Made by a program: the position numbers and the translations under genes. Positions 23,569 through 32,022 of a stretch of 64,000 nt of DNA are shown here, piece by piece. Within the stretch, counting starts at the first letter, position 1. Every line of letters begins with the position of its first letter. This DNA comes from Longispora sp047121295 (GTDB taxonomy: Bacteria > Actinomycetota > Actinomycetes > Mycobacteriales > Micromonosporaceae): contig NZ_CP139447.1 of NCBI RefSeq assembly GCF_047121295.1, positions 1,302,001-1,366,000 on the forward strand. Direction: 5' to 3'. The notes beneath the pieces are model-generated. The model was not told where the DNA came from. It was given only the letters and a program-made list of their open reading frames with translations, and did not search any database.

Positions 23569-23576
23569 GACTCTCC

Positions 23577-24671
23577 GTGAACAGCGCGCGGAAGATCAGG
23601 GTCGCGGTCGTCTTCGGCGGTCGGAGCACGGAACACGCCATCTCGGCGGTCAGCGCAGGCAGTGTGTTCGCCGCGCTCGACCCCGACGAGTTCGAGGTCG
23701 TGCCGATCGGCATCACCCGGGAGGGCAACTGGGTGCTCACTCAGGGCGACCCGGCGAACCTCGCGATCGAGGGCCGGGAGCTGCCGGAGGTCACCGGGGA
23801 CTCCGGTTCGGCCGTGGCGCTGTGGGGCGGCGGCACCGTTGTCGCGCTCGACCCGACCGCCGGCATGCCGGGCCTCGGGGACGTGGACGTGGTCCTGCCG
23901 CTGCTGCACGGACCGTACGGCGAGGACGGCACCATCCAGGGCCTGCTGGAGATGGCCGGCGTGCCGTACGTGGGCGCCGGCGTCTTCGCCTCCGCCGCCG
24001 GGATGGACAAGGAGTTCACCCGCAAGCTGCTCGCGGCGGCCGGCCTGCCGATCGGCCCGTGGACGGTGCTGCGGCCCGGCCAGGAGTTCGACGAGGCCGA
24101 CAAGGAGCGCCTGGGCCTGCCGGTGTTCGTGAAGCCGGCGCGCGGCGGCTCCAGCATCGGCATCTCGAAGGTCACCGACTGGGCCGACCTGGACGCGGCG
24201 ATCGCGCACGCCCGCGCCGCCGACCCGAAGGTGGTCATCGAGGCCGCGATCGTGGGCCGCGAGGTCGAGTGCGGGGTCCTCGAAGGCGAGCACGGCGGGG
24301 CGCCCGAGGCCAGCCTGTGCTCGGAGATCCGGATGGTGCGCAGCGCGTCGGGCTGGTACGACTTCGACACGAAGTACCTCGACGACGCGTGTGAGTACGA
24401 TCTGCCGGCGCACCTGCCCGCCGAGGTCACCGCGAAGCTCCAGGACTACGCCGTGCGGGCCTTCACCGCGCTGGACTGCGCGGGCCTGGCCCGGGTCGAC
24501 TTCTTCGTCACCCCGGAGCTCGACGTCTACATCAACGAGATCAACACGATGCCGGGCTTCACGCCGATCTCGCAGTTCCCGCAGATGTGGGCCGCTTCGG
24601 GGCTGCCGTACCCGAAGCTGGTGTCCCGGCTGATCCGCACGGCGCTGCGCAAGGGCACGGGGCTGCGCTAG
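23577..24671 (+). CDS. ddl: D-alanine--D-alanine ligase
   Basis: ATP-grasp ligase making D-Ala-D-Ala for peptidoglycan, 364 residues. The N-terminal domain begins RVAVVFGGRSTEHAIS, where the conserved Glu contacts D-Ala. The ATP-grasp loop is PVFVKPARGGSSIGISKV, and ARVDFFVTPELDVYINEINTM... carries the Mg ligands. The motif FDTKYLDD matches the omega loop of Ddl; its Tyr matches normal D-Ala rather than D-Lac ligases, but I would not assign glycopeptide resistance either way. GTG start at 23577, leaderless. It converges with the DUF3515 gene across a strong hairpin. Confidence 0.95.
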   Translation: MNSARKIRVAVVFGGRSTEHAISAVSAGSVFAALDPDEFEVVPIGITREGNWVLTQGDPANLAIEGRELPEVTGDSGSAVALWGGGTVVALDPTAGMPGLGDVDVVLPLLHGPYGEDGTIQGLLEMAGVPYVGAGVFASAAGMDKEFTRKLLAAAGLPIGPWTVLRPGQEFDEADKERLGLPVFVKPARGGSSIGISKVTDWADLDAAIAHARAADPKVVIEAAIVGREVECGVLEGEHGGAPEASLCSEIRMVRSASGWYDFDTKYLDDACEYDLPAHLPAEVTAKLQDYAVRAFTALDCAGLARVDFFVTPELDVYINEINTMPGFTPISQFPQMWAASGLPYPKLVSRLIRTALRKGTGLR

Positions 24672-24692
24672 CCCGGCCGTTTCGCGGCCGGG
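24672..24692. terminator. Bidirectional terminator ddl/DUF3515 gene
   Basis: CCCGGCCG-TTTCG-CGGCCGGG: perfect 8-bp stem directly after the ddl stop and 8 nt before the stop of the convergent gene. Confidence 0.6.
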
Positions 24693-24700
24693 CGCGCGGC

Positions 24701-25240
24701 TCAGTTCTTGCAGGCCGCCGGCGGTTCGGCGACGGCCGGCACGGCGGCGGCCACCGAGGAGGAGAACCCGGCGATGAGCTGGCCCTGGTACGACGTCGGG
24801 ATGCTCACCACCACCGGCGTCACCCGGTCCACGGTCCGGAACACGTTGGCGCCGGTCGCCTGCTCCCCGTACCAGCAGACGCCGTTGATCGGGAACAACG
24901 TGCCGGTCGGCGGGAAGGTGGTTGCCGGCCCGCCGCAGGCCAGGGTGATCGCCGGCGAGCCGTACGCCGCCGTCTGCTCCGTGTTGCCGACCACGGCCCG
25001 GCGGGGCAGCTCGCCGACGACGTCCGGCAGGCCCGCGACCAGCGCCCGGCAGCGCGGCACGTCGGCCTCGGCCAGCGGCGCGCCGGGCACGGCGACGCCG
25101 GAGGTGGGCACGGGCTTCGTCTCTTCCGGGGCGGCCTTCGAGTTCACGAACCACAACGCGGCGATCCCCACGACCAGGGTCACGGGGACGGCGACGAGGG
25201 TGGCGGCGCGCGCGGCGGCCCGCCGATCGGGATCGGACAG
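24701..25240 (-). CDS. DUF3515 family membrane-anchored protein
   Basis: Exported actinobacterial protein of unknown function that usually lies between ddl and thiL, as here. The extracytoplasmic part (from about residue 40) has three cysteines (CRALVAG, LACGG, VCWYGE) and ends PPAACKN. The usual start codons give only GTG 25183, which would begin inside the membrane helix. An in-frame CTG at 25240 has GAGGAG 6 nt upstream and adds a basic N-terminus (SDPDRRAAARAA) plus the first half of the helix, giving a normal anchor. I therefore use 25240; the GTG start remains possible. Confidence 0.75.
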   Translation of the reverse strand: MSDPDRRAAARAATLVAVPVTLVVGIAALWFVNSKAAPEETKPVPTSGVAVPGAPLAEADVPRCRALVAGLPDVVGELPRRAVVGNTEQTAAYGSPAITLACGGPATTFPPTGTLFPINGVCWYGEQATGANVFRTVDRVTPVVVSIPTSYQGQLIAGFSSSVAAAVPAVAEPPAACKN

Positions 25241-25271
25241 GGCAGGCTCCTCGGGTGCGGCCGGCGGAGAC

Positions 25272-25505
25272 CTACAGATGCACCACCGAGCAGGTGAGTG
25301 TCCGGGTGATCCCGGGGACCGCCTGCACCTTACTCACCACCATCTTGCCCAACTCGTCCACGGTCTGGGCCTCTGTGAGGACCACCACGTCGTACGGGCC
25401 GGTGACGGCGTCCACCTTCGCGACGCCGGGGACGTCCACGATCGCGGCGGCCACGTCCCTCGCCTTGCCCACTTCGGTCTGGATCAGGATGTACGCCTGG
25501 ACCAC
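25272..25505 (-). CDS. Single-domain Lrp/AsnC ligand-binding (RAM) protein
   Basis: A 77-residue protein that is only the amino-acid-binding RAM domain of Lrp/AsnC regulators, with no DNA-binding helix-turn-helix. VQAYILIQTEVGKARDVA begins the ferredoxin-like fold, the middle VTGPYDVVVLTEA is typical, and it ends RTLTCSVVHL. Such stand-alone domains assemble into rings and may modulate full-length Lrp proteins or enzymes. Start GTG 25505, with AAGGAG 7 nt upstream, shorter than the open frame from 25532. Divergent from thiL. Confidence 0.85.
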   Translation of the reverse strand: MVQAYILIQTEVGKARDVAAAIVDVPGVAKVDAVTGPYDVVVLTEAQTVDELGKMVVSKVQAVPGITRTLTCSVVHL

Positions 25506-25600
25506 GACACGACTCCTTTGCCGTCGACGCACAGGGTGTGAACTGTGAAACTACCGCAGCGGGGCAGGATTCGGATCGCAGAGCGCAGGGGAGTGCGGAA

Positions 25601-26539
25601 ATGACAGTCGCCAAGACGGGGGAGTTCGGGTTGATTGCCCGAATAACCGCCCGATTGGGTACCGGGCCGGGAGTCCTCCTCGGCCCCGGAGACGACGCCG
25701 CACTCGTCGCCGCACCGGACGCCCGGGTGCTCGCGAGCACCGACGTGCTGGTCGAGGGCCGGCACTTCCGCCGGGACTGGGCCAGCGGAACCGAGATCGG
25801 CCGCCGGGCCGCCGCCGCGAACCTTGCCGACATCGCGGCCATGGGCGGCTACCCGACCGCGCTGCTCGTCGCGCTGTGCTGCCCGCCGGACCTCGACGTC
25901 GCCTGGGCCGAGGAACTGGCCGACGGGCTGGCGGCCGAGGCGGCGCTGGCCGGGGCGGCCGTGGTCGGCGGCGACATCTCCGCCAGCCCGGTGCTCACCA
26001 TCGCCGTGACGGCCCTGGGCGACCTGCGCGGCACGAAACCCGTGCTGCGCGGCGGCGCCCGCCCCGGCGACGTGGTGGCCGTCGCGGGCCGCCTCGGGTA
26101 CGCGGGCGCCGGCCTGACCATCCTGTCGCGCGGCTTCCGGTCCCCGAAGCTCCTGGTGGACGCCTACCGGCACCCCGAGGTGCACTACGCCGCCGGCCCG
26201 CAGGCCAACCAGCTCGGCGCGACCGCGATGCTCGACATCTCCGACGGCCTGCTCGCCGACCTCGGGCACATCGCCACGGCCAGCGGCGTCGCCATCGACG
26301 TGCAGCGCGCCGCCCTGGACGTGCCGGCCGCGATGGTCGACGCGGCCAAGGCGCTGGGCGTGGACCCGTACAGCTGGGTGCTCGCCGGGGGCGACGACCA
26401 CGCGTTGGCCGCGACGTTCCCGCCGTACGCGGACCTCACCGACGACTGGCACGTGATCGGCCGGGTGAGCCACGGCGGCGGGGTCACGGTCGACGGCCGC
26501 CGGTACATGGGGCAGAAGGGCTGGGACCACTTCCGATAG
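25601..26539 (+). CDS. thiL: Thiamine-monophosphate kinase
   Basis: Phosphorylates thiamine monophosphate to the active cofactor thiamine pyrophosphate. The protein has 312 residues with the PurM-like ATP-binding fold. FGLIARITARLG begins the protein, LGPGDDAALVA is the first metal loop, STDVLVEGRHF the second, and AAANLADIAAMGG the third. The C-terminal part has ATAMLDISDGLLADLGHIA and LAGGDDHALAATFP. Start ATG 25601, with AGGGGAG 7 nt before it; the frame open from 25538 lacks this. The stop TAG is reused as a -10 for the next gene. Confidence 0.93.
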   Translation: MTVAKTGEFGLIARITARLGTGPGVLLGPGDDAALVAAPDARVLASTDVLVEGRHFRRDWASGTEIGRRAAAANLADIAAMGGYPTALLVALCCPPDLDVAWAEELADGLAAEAALAGAAVVGGDISASPVLTIAVTALGDLRGTKPVLRGGARPGDVVAVAGRLGYAGAGLTILSRGFRSPKLLVDAYRHPEVHYAAGPQANQLGATAMLDISDGLLADLGHIATASGVAIDVQRAALDVPAAMVDAAKALGVDPYSWVLAGGDDHALAATFPPYADLTDDWHVIGRVSHGGGVTVDGRRYMGQKGWDHFR

Positions 26540-26550
26540 GGTTGTTCACT

Positions 26551-27009
26551 GTGAGCGATCTCGTCTTCCGGTCCCTGCCGTACACCGACCCCGTCGTCCA
26601 GCGGCTCCTCGAGGAGATCTACCTCGACCAGACCGAGCGGTACGGCGGCCCCGACGCCGCGGCCGTCGACCCGGCGGAGTTCGCCCCGCCGCGCGGCGAC
26701 TTCCTGACCGCCTGGCAGTACGGCGAGCCGGTCGGCTGCGCGGGCTGGCGCAGCGACGGCGAGAACGACGCGGAGCTCAAGCGGATGTACACGGTCCCGG
26801 CCGTCCGGGGCAGGGGCGTGGCCATCGCCCTGCTCGCCGCCGTGGAGGACAGCGCCCGGGCCGCCGGCCGGATCCGGCTGATCCTGAACACCGGCCCGAA
26901 GCAGCCCGAGGCCATCGCCCTGTACGAGAAGTGCGGCTACGACCCGATCGAGCCCTACGGCCACTACAAGGACTACGCCGAAGCCGTCTTCCTGGGCCGG
27001 GTCCTCTAG
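26551..27009 (+). CDS. GNAT family N-acetyltransferase
   Basis: Acetyl-CoA-dependent N-acetyltransferase, 152 residues. The acetyl-CoA-binding motif A is LKRMYTVPAVRGRGVAIALL (pattern R-x-x-G-x-G/A), and motif B is ALYEKCGYDPIEPYG. The substrate is unknown. The first 45 residues are acidic and helical. GTG 26551 starts 8 nt after TAGGGT and without a ribosome site, so it is probably leaderless. It converges with the deacetylase gene with only 4 bp between stops. Confidence 0.85.
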   Translation: MSDLVFRSLPYTDPVVQRLLEEIYLDQTERYGGPDAAAVDPAEFAPPRGDFLTAWQYGEPVGCAGWRSDGENDAELKRMYTVPAVRGRGVAIALLAAVEDSARAAGRIRLILNTGPKQPEAIALYEKCGYDPIEPYGHYKDYAEAVFLGRVL

Positions 27010-27013
27010 CTCG

Positions 27014-27856
27014 TCAGCGGCCGTCCGGCAGGTCCGCCACCGGCAGCGGCTCCAGCGAGAACTGGGACTTCAACCACGGCAACATGTTCCGGTACGTCAC
27101 CGGGGTCTGCGGCCGGCCGTAGTCGTGGGACAGCACGATCACCCCGGGCCGGGCCAGGTTCCGGATCCGCTTAGACATGAACGCGACCATCGCCTCGCCG
27201 GTGCCCCGGTCCTCGTCCTTGTAGCTCAGGTCGTCGACGTCCCAGAAGATGGAGTTCATCCCGAGCAGGGCGGCGTTGTCGACGAGCCGCTTGGTGAACT
27301 TGCCGTACGGCGCGCGGAAGTACCGGATCCGGGCCTTGGGCTCCGCCTCGTGGATCGCGTCGTTGGTCGAGGTCAGGTCGTTCAGCATCGCGGCGTCCGG
27401 CAGGGTGCCGAGGTCGTCGCGGTGCTCCCAGGAGTGGTTGCACACCGTGTGCCCCTCGGCGACGATCCGCCGGACCAGGGCCGGATTCTCCTTGACCCGC
27501 TTGCCCACCAGACAGAACGTGGCCCGCACGTGGTTGAGCTGCAACGCGTCGAGCAGCGCCGGGGTCTGCACCGGGTCGGGGCCGTCGTCGAACGTCAGCG
27601 CCACCGAGGTGCCGCCCGTGCCCTGCAACGAGCCGCCGGGGCCGATCGCCTTGCCGTTGAGCGCCGGGGCCAGCGGGCGGCGCTCAGGACCCGTGGGCGA
27701 GGCCTGCCGGCGCTCGGGGGTCGGCTGGGGCGCGGTGGCCTTCGGAGTGCGGGCCGGGCCGGCCTCGGAGCCGGGGTGGGAGTCGCAGCCGGTCAGCACG
27801 AGCCCCAGCATCAGGGGGACGGCGACCAGCAGGATCCGCGGGTGGAGGGGAAACAC
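27014..27856 (-). CDS. Polysaccharide deacetylase lipoprotein
   Basis: Surface NodB-type carbohydrate esterase (CE4) likely deacetylating peptidoglycan or another glycan. The start GTG 27856 gives an ideal lipoprotein signal (HPRILLVAVPLML then LVLTGC, Cys at residue 24). A longer frame from 27907 begins inside the rpmB terminator and is rejected. After a Pro/Thr linker, the NodB domain starts VALTFDDGPDP (catalytic base and metal Asp). HSWEHRD gives the metal histidines, RAPYGKF motif 3 and VIVLSHDYG the catalytic His motif. About 280 residues. Upstream TACAGT suggests its own promoter. Confidence 0.88.
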   Translation of the reverse strand: MFPLHPRILLVAVPLMLGLVLTGCDSHPGSEAGPARTPKATAPQPTPERRQASPTGPERRPLAPALNGKAIGPGGSLQGTGGTSVALTFDDGPDPVQTPALLDALQLNHVRATFCLVGKRVKENPALVRRIVAEGHTVCNHSWEHRDDLGTLPDAAMLNDLTSTNDAIHEAEPKARIRYFRAPYGKFTKRLVDNAALLGMNSIFWDVDDLSYKDEDRGTGEAMVAFMSKRIRNLARPGVIVLSHDYGRPQTPVTYRNMLPWLKSQFSLEPLPVADLPDGR

Positions 27857-27874
27857 AATGGGAAAGAGTACTGT

Positions 27875-27926
27875 AAAAAAAATCCGACCGTCCGCCCCGA
27901 TGATCATGGGGCTGAACGGCCGGATT
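27875..27926 (-). terminator. Intrinsic terminator of rpmB
   Basis: On the minus strand, AATCCGGCCGT...GCCCC pairs with GGGGC...ACGGTCGGATT around the loop ATGATCAT, followed by eight Ts (27875-27882). It lies 13 nt beyond the rpmB stop. Confidence 0.85.
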
Positions 27927-27938
27927 CTTCAGACGCTA

Positions 27939-28130
27939 CTAGGCGCGCGTGACCTTGCCGGCCTTCAGGCACGAGGTGCACACGTTGACCTTCTTGGTGT
28001 TGCCGCCACCAGCCGGGGTACGCACGGTCTGGATGTTCGGGTTCCAGCGGCGGTTGGTCTTCTTCTTCGACCAAGGCACGTTGTGGCCGAAGCCCGGCCG
28101 CTTGTCGCAGACGTCGCACACGCTAGACAT
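27939..28130 (-). CDS. rpmB: 50S ribosomal protein L28
   Basis: Large-subunit ribosomal protein of 63 residues. SSVCDVCDKRPGFGHNV begins the protein and SKKKTNRRWNPNIQ the middle. Two CxxC pairs (CDVC near residue 5 and CTSC near residue 51) form a zinc ribbon, so this is the zinc-containing C+ form; actinomycetes often hold a second zinc-free copy under Zur, not seen here. ATG 28130 is preceded by GGAGAACA. TAACCT at 28214-28219 on the minus strand is the likely -10. Monocistronic, with a strong terminator. Confidence 0.96.
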   Translation of the reverse strand: MSSVCDVCDKRPGFGHNVPWSKKKTNRRWNPNIQTVRTPAGGGNTKKVNVCTSCLKAGKVTRA

Positions 28131-28322
28131 GATTGTTCTCCTGGATCAGTCACTTCCGGCCGCGCGTTGGTCGCAGCAAGACACGGTCGCCCGGGGTGCA
28201 GGGCAACCCGGCAAGGTTACCTGAAGGGAAGGCGGAACCTCTAATCCGGGTCCCGCCCCGACCCGCGCACCGGACAGCAGGTCAGGAAACACACACCGGG
28301 TTCTCCGCTAGGGTAACTAGTC

Positions 28323-29801
28323 GTGCTGGACAGTCTGGACGCGGGTGCGGTGCGCCGCTGGTGCGCCGCCGCGCTCGCTGCGCTCCGCCGGCACCAACGC
28401 GAGATCAACGACCTCAACGTGTACCCGGTGCCCGACAGCGACACCGGCACCAACCTGGTGTTCACCCTCGACTCCGCCCAGCGCGCGCTCCTCGCCGAGC
28501 CGGAGCTGGCCGAGCTGGGCAAGGTCCTGCACTGCATGGCCCGGGGCGCGCTGCTCGGCGCGCGCGGCAACTCCGGCGTGATCCTGTCCCAGCTCCTGCG
28601 CGGGATCGCCGACGCGCTGTCGGTGAGCCCGGACGCCCGGGGCCGGGCGCTGGCCGGGGCCCTGCGCGCGGCCGTGACCACGGGGTACGCGGCCGTGTCC
28701 ACCCCCGTCGAGGGCACCGTGCTGACCGTGGCCCGGGCCGCCGCCGACGCCGCCGAGGAGTCCGGCTCCGACGACCTGGCCGCCGTGGCCTCCGCCGCCG
28801 CGCTCGGCGCCGAGGTGGCCCTCGCGCACACCACCGAGCAGCTGCCGGCCCTGGCCCGGGCCGGGGTGGTCGACGCGGGCGGCCGGGGGCTCGTCCTCTT
28901 CCTCAACGCGCTGGTCGAGGTCGTGACCGGGGTCGCACCCGCCCGGGCGCCGCTCGCCCGGGTGGCCGCTGACCCGACCCTGCTGCTCACCGCGCGCGAG
29001 GAGGGCTCGGCGGAGTACGCCTACGAGGTGCAGTACCTGCTCGACGCGCCCGACACCGGCGCGCTCCGCGACATCCTCTGTGACCTCGGCGACTCCGTGG
29101 TGATCGTGGGCACCGGGGACGGCTCGTGGAACGTGCACGCGCACGTCAACGACGTCGGCGCGGCGATCGAGGCCGGGGTGGAGGCGGGCCGGCCGTACCG
29201 GATCAGGGTCACCCGGTTCGAGGACGAGCCGCCGACCGCCCGCAGCGTCGTCGCGTTCGTCGAGGGCGAGGGCCTGCGGGAGCTGCTCGCCGCCGAGGGC
29301 GTCCTGACCAGCACCGACGGCGTGATCCGCCCGGTGATCGCGCTCGGCACCCCGCCGGCCGGCTGGAAGGGGGACCGGGTCATCCCGCTCCGCTCCCCGG
29401 TGCAGGCCCTCGCCGCGCTCGCCGTGCACGACCCGGGCCGGGCGTTCGACGACGACGTGATCGCGATGGCCGAGGCGGCCGGCGCCTGCCGGTACGCGGA
29501 GGTGACCTTCGCCACCCGCGACGCGATGACCATCGCCGGGCCCGCGCACGCCGGGGACATCGTGGTGCTGGTCGACGGCGAGGTGAACCTGGTCGGCCAC
29601 GACCTGGCCACGGCCTGCGTGACCGTCCTCGACCGGGTGCTGGCGGCGGGGGGCGAGCTGGTCACCCTCCTGCTCGGCGCCGAGGTGCCGGCTGGGCTGG
29701 ACGCCGAGCTGCTGGCGCACCTGGCCCGGAAGTGGCCGTTCGTGGAGGCCCGGGCGTACCCGGGTGGCCAGTCCCAGCCGTTGCTGATCGGGGTCGAATA
29801 G
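28323..29801 (+). CDS. DAK2/DegV-type dihydroxyacetone kinase-like protein (FakA/YloV family)
   Basis: Protein of 492 residues in the family of YloV/FakA, which in Firmicutes phosphorylates fatty acids with a DegV-type binding protein. The N-terminal DAK2 (DhaL) domain has the Mg/ATP-binding motif NVYPVPDSDTGTNL and GARGNSGVILSQLLRG (residues 30-90). The C-terminal part (about 210-490) is the second, FakA-type region. It always lies before recG in actinomycetes, as here (zero spacing). Start GTG 28323 is 8 nt after TAGGGT, likely leaderless. Lipid kinase activity is inference from the family. Confidence 0.87.
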   Translation: MLDSLDAGAVRRWCAAALAALRRHQREINDLNVYPVPDSDTGTNLVFTLDSAQRALLAEPELAELGKVLHCMARGALLGARGNSGVILSQLLRGIADALSVSPDARGRALAGALRAAVTTGYAAVSTPVEGTVLTVARAAADAAEESGSDDLAAVASAAALGAEVALAHTTEQLPALARAGVVDAGGRGLVLFLNALVEVVTGVAPARAPLARVAADPTLLLTAREEGSAEYAYEVQYLLDAPDTGALRDILCDLGDSVVIVGTGDGSWNVHAHVNDVGAAIEAGVEAGRPYRIRVTRFEDEPPTARSVVAFVEGEGLRELLAAEGVLTSTDGVIRPVIALGTPPAGWKGDRVIPLRSPVQALAALAVHDPGRAFDDDVIAMAEAAGACRYAEVTFATRDAMTIAGPAHAGDIVVLVDGEVNLVGHDLATACVTVLDRVLAAGGELVTLLLGAEVPAGLDAELLAHLARKWPFVEARAYPGGQSQPLLIGVE

Positions 29802-31967
29802 GTGGTCACGCTGGAAACCCCGCTGAAGGGCGTCGTCGGCGACAAGACGGCCGCGGCGCTGGACAAGGGGCTCGACCTGCGGACCGTGGGGGACCTGCTG
29901 CGGCACTACCCCCGCCGGTACGACGAGCGCGGCGAGCACACCGACCTGGCCACCCTGGAGATCGGCGACCAGGTCACCCTGATGGCCCAGGTGCAGCGGG
30001 TCACCGCCAAGCAGATGAAGCAGCGCCGGGGCAGCATCCTGGAGGTACTGATCGGCGACGGGATCCGCACCATCACGGCCACCTTCTTCAACCAGCCGTG
30101 GCGGGAACGCGAGCTCAAGGTCGGCAAGTGGGGCCTGTTCGCCGGCAAGGTCACGGAGTTCCGGGAGAAGCGCCAGCTCAACGGGCCCGACTACGTGCTG
30201 CTCGACCCCGACGGCGACGCGGCCAGCGAGATCGAGGAGTTCGCCGGGGCGATCATTCCGGTGTACCCGGCGGCCGCCGGCCTGCCCACCTGGGTCATCT
30301 CCAAGTGCGTCCGGATGGCGCTGGAGATGCTGGAGCCCCCGCCCGACCCGCTGCCGTCCTCCCTACGGGCCGAACGCAAACTCGTGGGCCTGGAAAAGGC
30401 GCTCCGGGACATCCACCGGCCACCGACCATGGATGCCCTGTACGCGGCGAAGAAGCGCCTCAAGTGGGACGAGGCCTTCGCGTTGCAGGTCACCCTCGTC
30501 CAGCGCAAGCAGCGGGCCGCCGACTGGCCGGCGAAGGCCCGGCCGGGGCTGGCCGACGGGCTGCTCGCGGCGTTCGACAGGTCGCTGCCGTACACCCTGA
30601 CGAACGGGCAGGTCCAGGTCGGGGCCGAGATCGCCGCCGACCTGGCCGCCGAGCACCCGATGCACCGGCTGCTGCAGGGCGACGTCGGCGCCGGCAAGAC
30701 GCTGGTCGCGCTGCGCGCAATCCTCCAGGTGATCGACTCCGGCGGGCAGGCGGCGCTGCTCGCCCCGACCGAGGTGCTCGCCGGCCAGCACCACCGGGGC
30801 ATCGTGGAGCTGCTCGGCCCGCTCGCCGCCCGCGCGGACGAGAAGGCCCTGGCCGGGATGCTCGGCGGGCCCACCGGCCTCGGCGTCGAGCTGCTGACCG
30901 GCTCGCTGGGCGTCGCGGCCCGGCGCCGGGTGCTGGCGGGGCTGGCGTCCGGGGAGACCGGGCTCATCATCGGTACCCACGCGCTGCTGTCCGAGGGCGT
31001 CGACTTCGCCGACCTGGGCCTCGTCGTCGTCGACGAGCAGCACCGGTTCGGCGTGGAGCAGCGCGACGTGCTGCGCGCCAAGGCCGACCAGCCGCCGCAC
31101 ACCCTGGTGATGACGGCCACCCCGATCCCGCGCACCGTGGCGATGACCGTCTACGGCGACCTGGAGGTCTCCGCCCTCACCGAGCTGCCGGCCGGCCGGT
31201 CCCCGATCGCCACGCACGTCGTGCCGATGGGCGACCAGCGCTGGCTCGACCGGGCGTGGGCCCGGGTCCGCGAGGAGGTCGACAAGGGCCACCAGGCGTA
31301 CGTGGTGTGCCCCCGGATCGGCGACGAGGAGCCGGGTGGCGCGACCGACCGCCGGCCGCCGCTCGCCGTCCTGGACGTCGCCCCCGAGCTCGCCGAGGGC
31401 CCGCTGAAGGGGCTGGGCGTCGGGATCCTGCACGGCAGGATGGCCGCCGAGGACAAGGACGCGGTCATGCGCGCGTACGCCGCCGGCGACCTCGACGTCC
31501 TGGTCGCCACCACGGTGATCGAGGTCGGGGTGAACGTGCCCAACGCCACGATGATGGTGATCCTCGACGCGGAGCGGTTCGGGGTGTCCCAGCTGCACCA
31601 GCTGCGCGGCCGGGTCGGCCGGGGCAGCGCGCCCGGCCTGTGCCTGCTGGTCTCGGAGGCCGTGCCGGAGTCCCCGTCCGGGGAGCGGCTGGCGGCCGTG
31701 GCGTCCACGACGGACGGCTTCCGGCTCGCGGAGCTCGACCTCGAACAGCGCCGGGAGGGCGACGTGCTCGGCGCGGCCCAGTCCGGGAAGCGCTCGGCGG
31801 TGCGGCTGCTGTCCGTGATCAGGGACGCCGACCTGATCACCGAGGCGCGGGCGGCGGCCACGGACCTGCTCGCCGGGGACCTGGAGCTGGTCGGGCACCC
31901 GGCGCTCGCCGCGACCGTGGCGACCCTGGTGGCGGAGGACCGCGCGGAGTACCTCGAAAAGGGGTGA
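29802..31967 (+). CDS. recG: ATP-dependent DNA helicase RecG
   Basis: Replication-fork-reversal helicase of 721 residues. The N-terminal wedge OB-fold domain (about 1-190) is followed by superfamily 2 helicase motifs: LQGDVGAGKTLVA (Walker A), VVVDEQHRFG (DExH-type), MTATPIPRT (motif III), and RAYAAGDLDVLVATTVIEVGVNVP with LHQLRGRVGRG (motifs V-VI). The start GTG 29802 follows directly after the stop of the DAK gene. Length is usual for the family. Confidence 0.95.
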   Translation: MVTLETPLKGVVGDKTAAALDKGLDLRTVGDLLRHYPRRYDERGEHTDLATLEIGDQVTLMAQVQRVTAKQMKQRRGSILEVLIGDGIRTITATFFNQPWRERELKVGKWGLFAGKVTEFREKRQLNGPDYVLLDPDGDAASEIEEFAGAIIPVYPAAAGLPTWVISKCVRMALEMLEPPPDPLPSSLRAERKLVGLEKALRDIHRPPTMDALYAAKKRLKWDEAFALQVTLVQRKQRAADWPAKARPGLADGLLAAFDRSLPYTLTNGQVQVGAEIAADLAAEHPMHRLLQGDVGAGKTLVALRAILQVIDSGGQAALLAPTEVLAGQHHRGIVELLGPLAARADEKALAGMLGGPTGLGVELLTGSLGVAARRRVLAGLASGETGLIIGTHALLSEGVDFADLGLVVVDEQHRFGVEQRDVLRAKADQPPHTLVMTATPIPRTVAMTVYGDLEVSALTELPAGRSPIATHVVPMGDQRWLDRAWARVREEVDKGHQAYVVCPRIGDEEPGGATDRRPPLAVLDVAPELAEGPLKGLGVGILHGRMAAEDKDAVMRAYAAGDLDVLVATTVIEVGVNVPNATMMVILDAERFGVSQLHQLRGRVGRGSAPGLCLLVSEAVPESPSGERLAAVASTTDGFRLAELDLEQRREGDVLGAAQSGKRSAVRLLSVIRDADLITEARAAATDLLAGDLELVGHPALAATVATLVAEDRAEYLEKG

Positions 31968-32022
31968 GTCCCACATCACGCGTGTACCGTCAGATCGCCG
32001 ATTGTGGAAAGGACCCATCCAG

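Noticed and set aside
23563..23576. Ribosome binding site for ddl
   Set aside because: Only CTCTCC precedes the GTG; no purine-rich site exists, so I treat it as leaderless.
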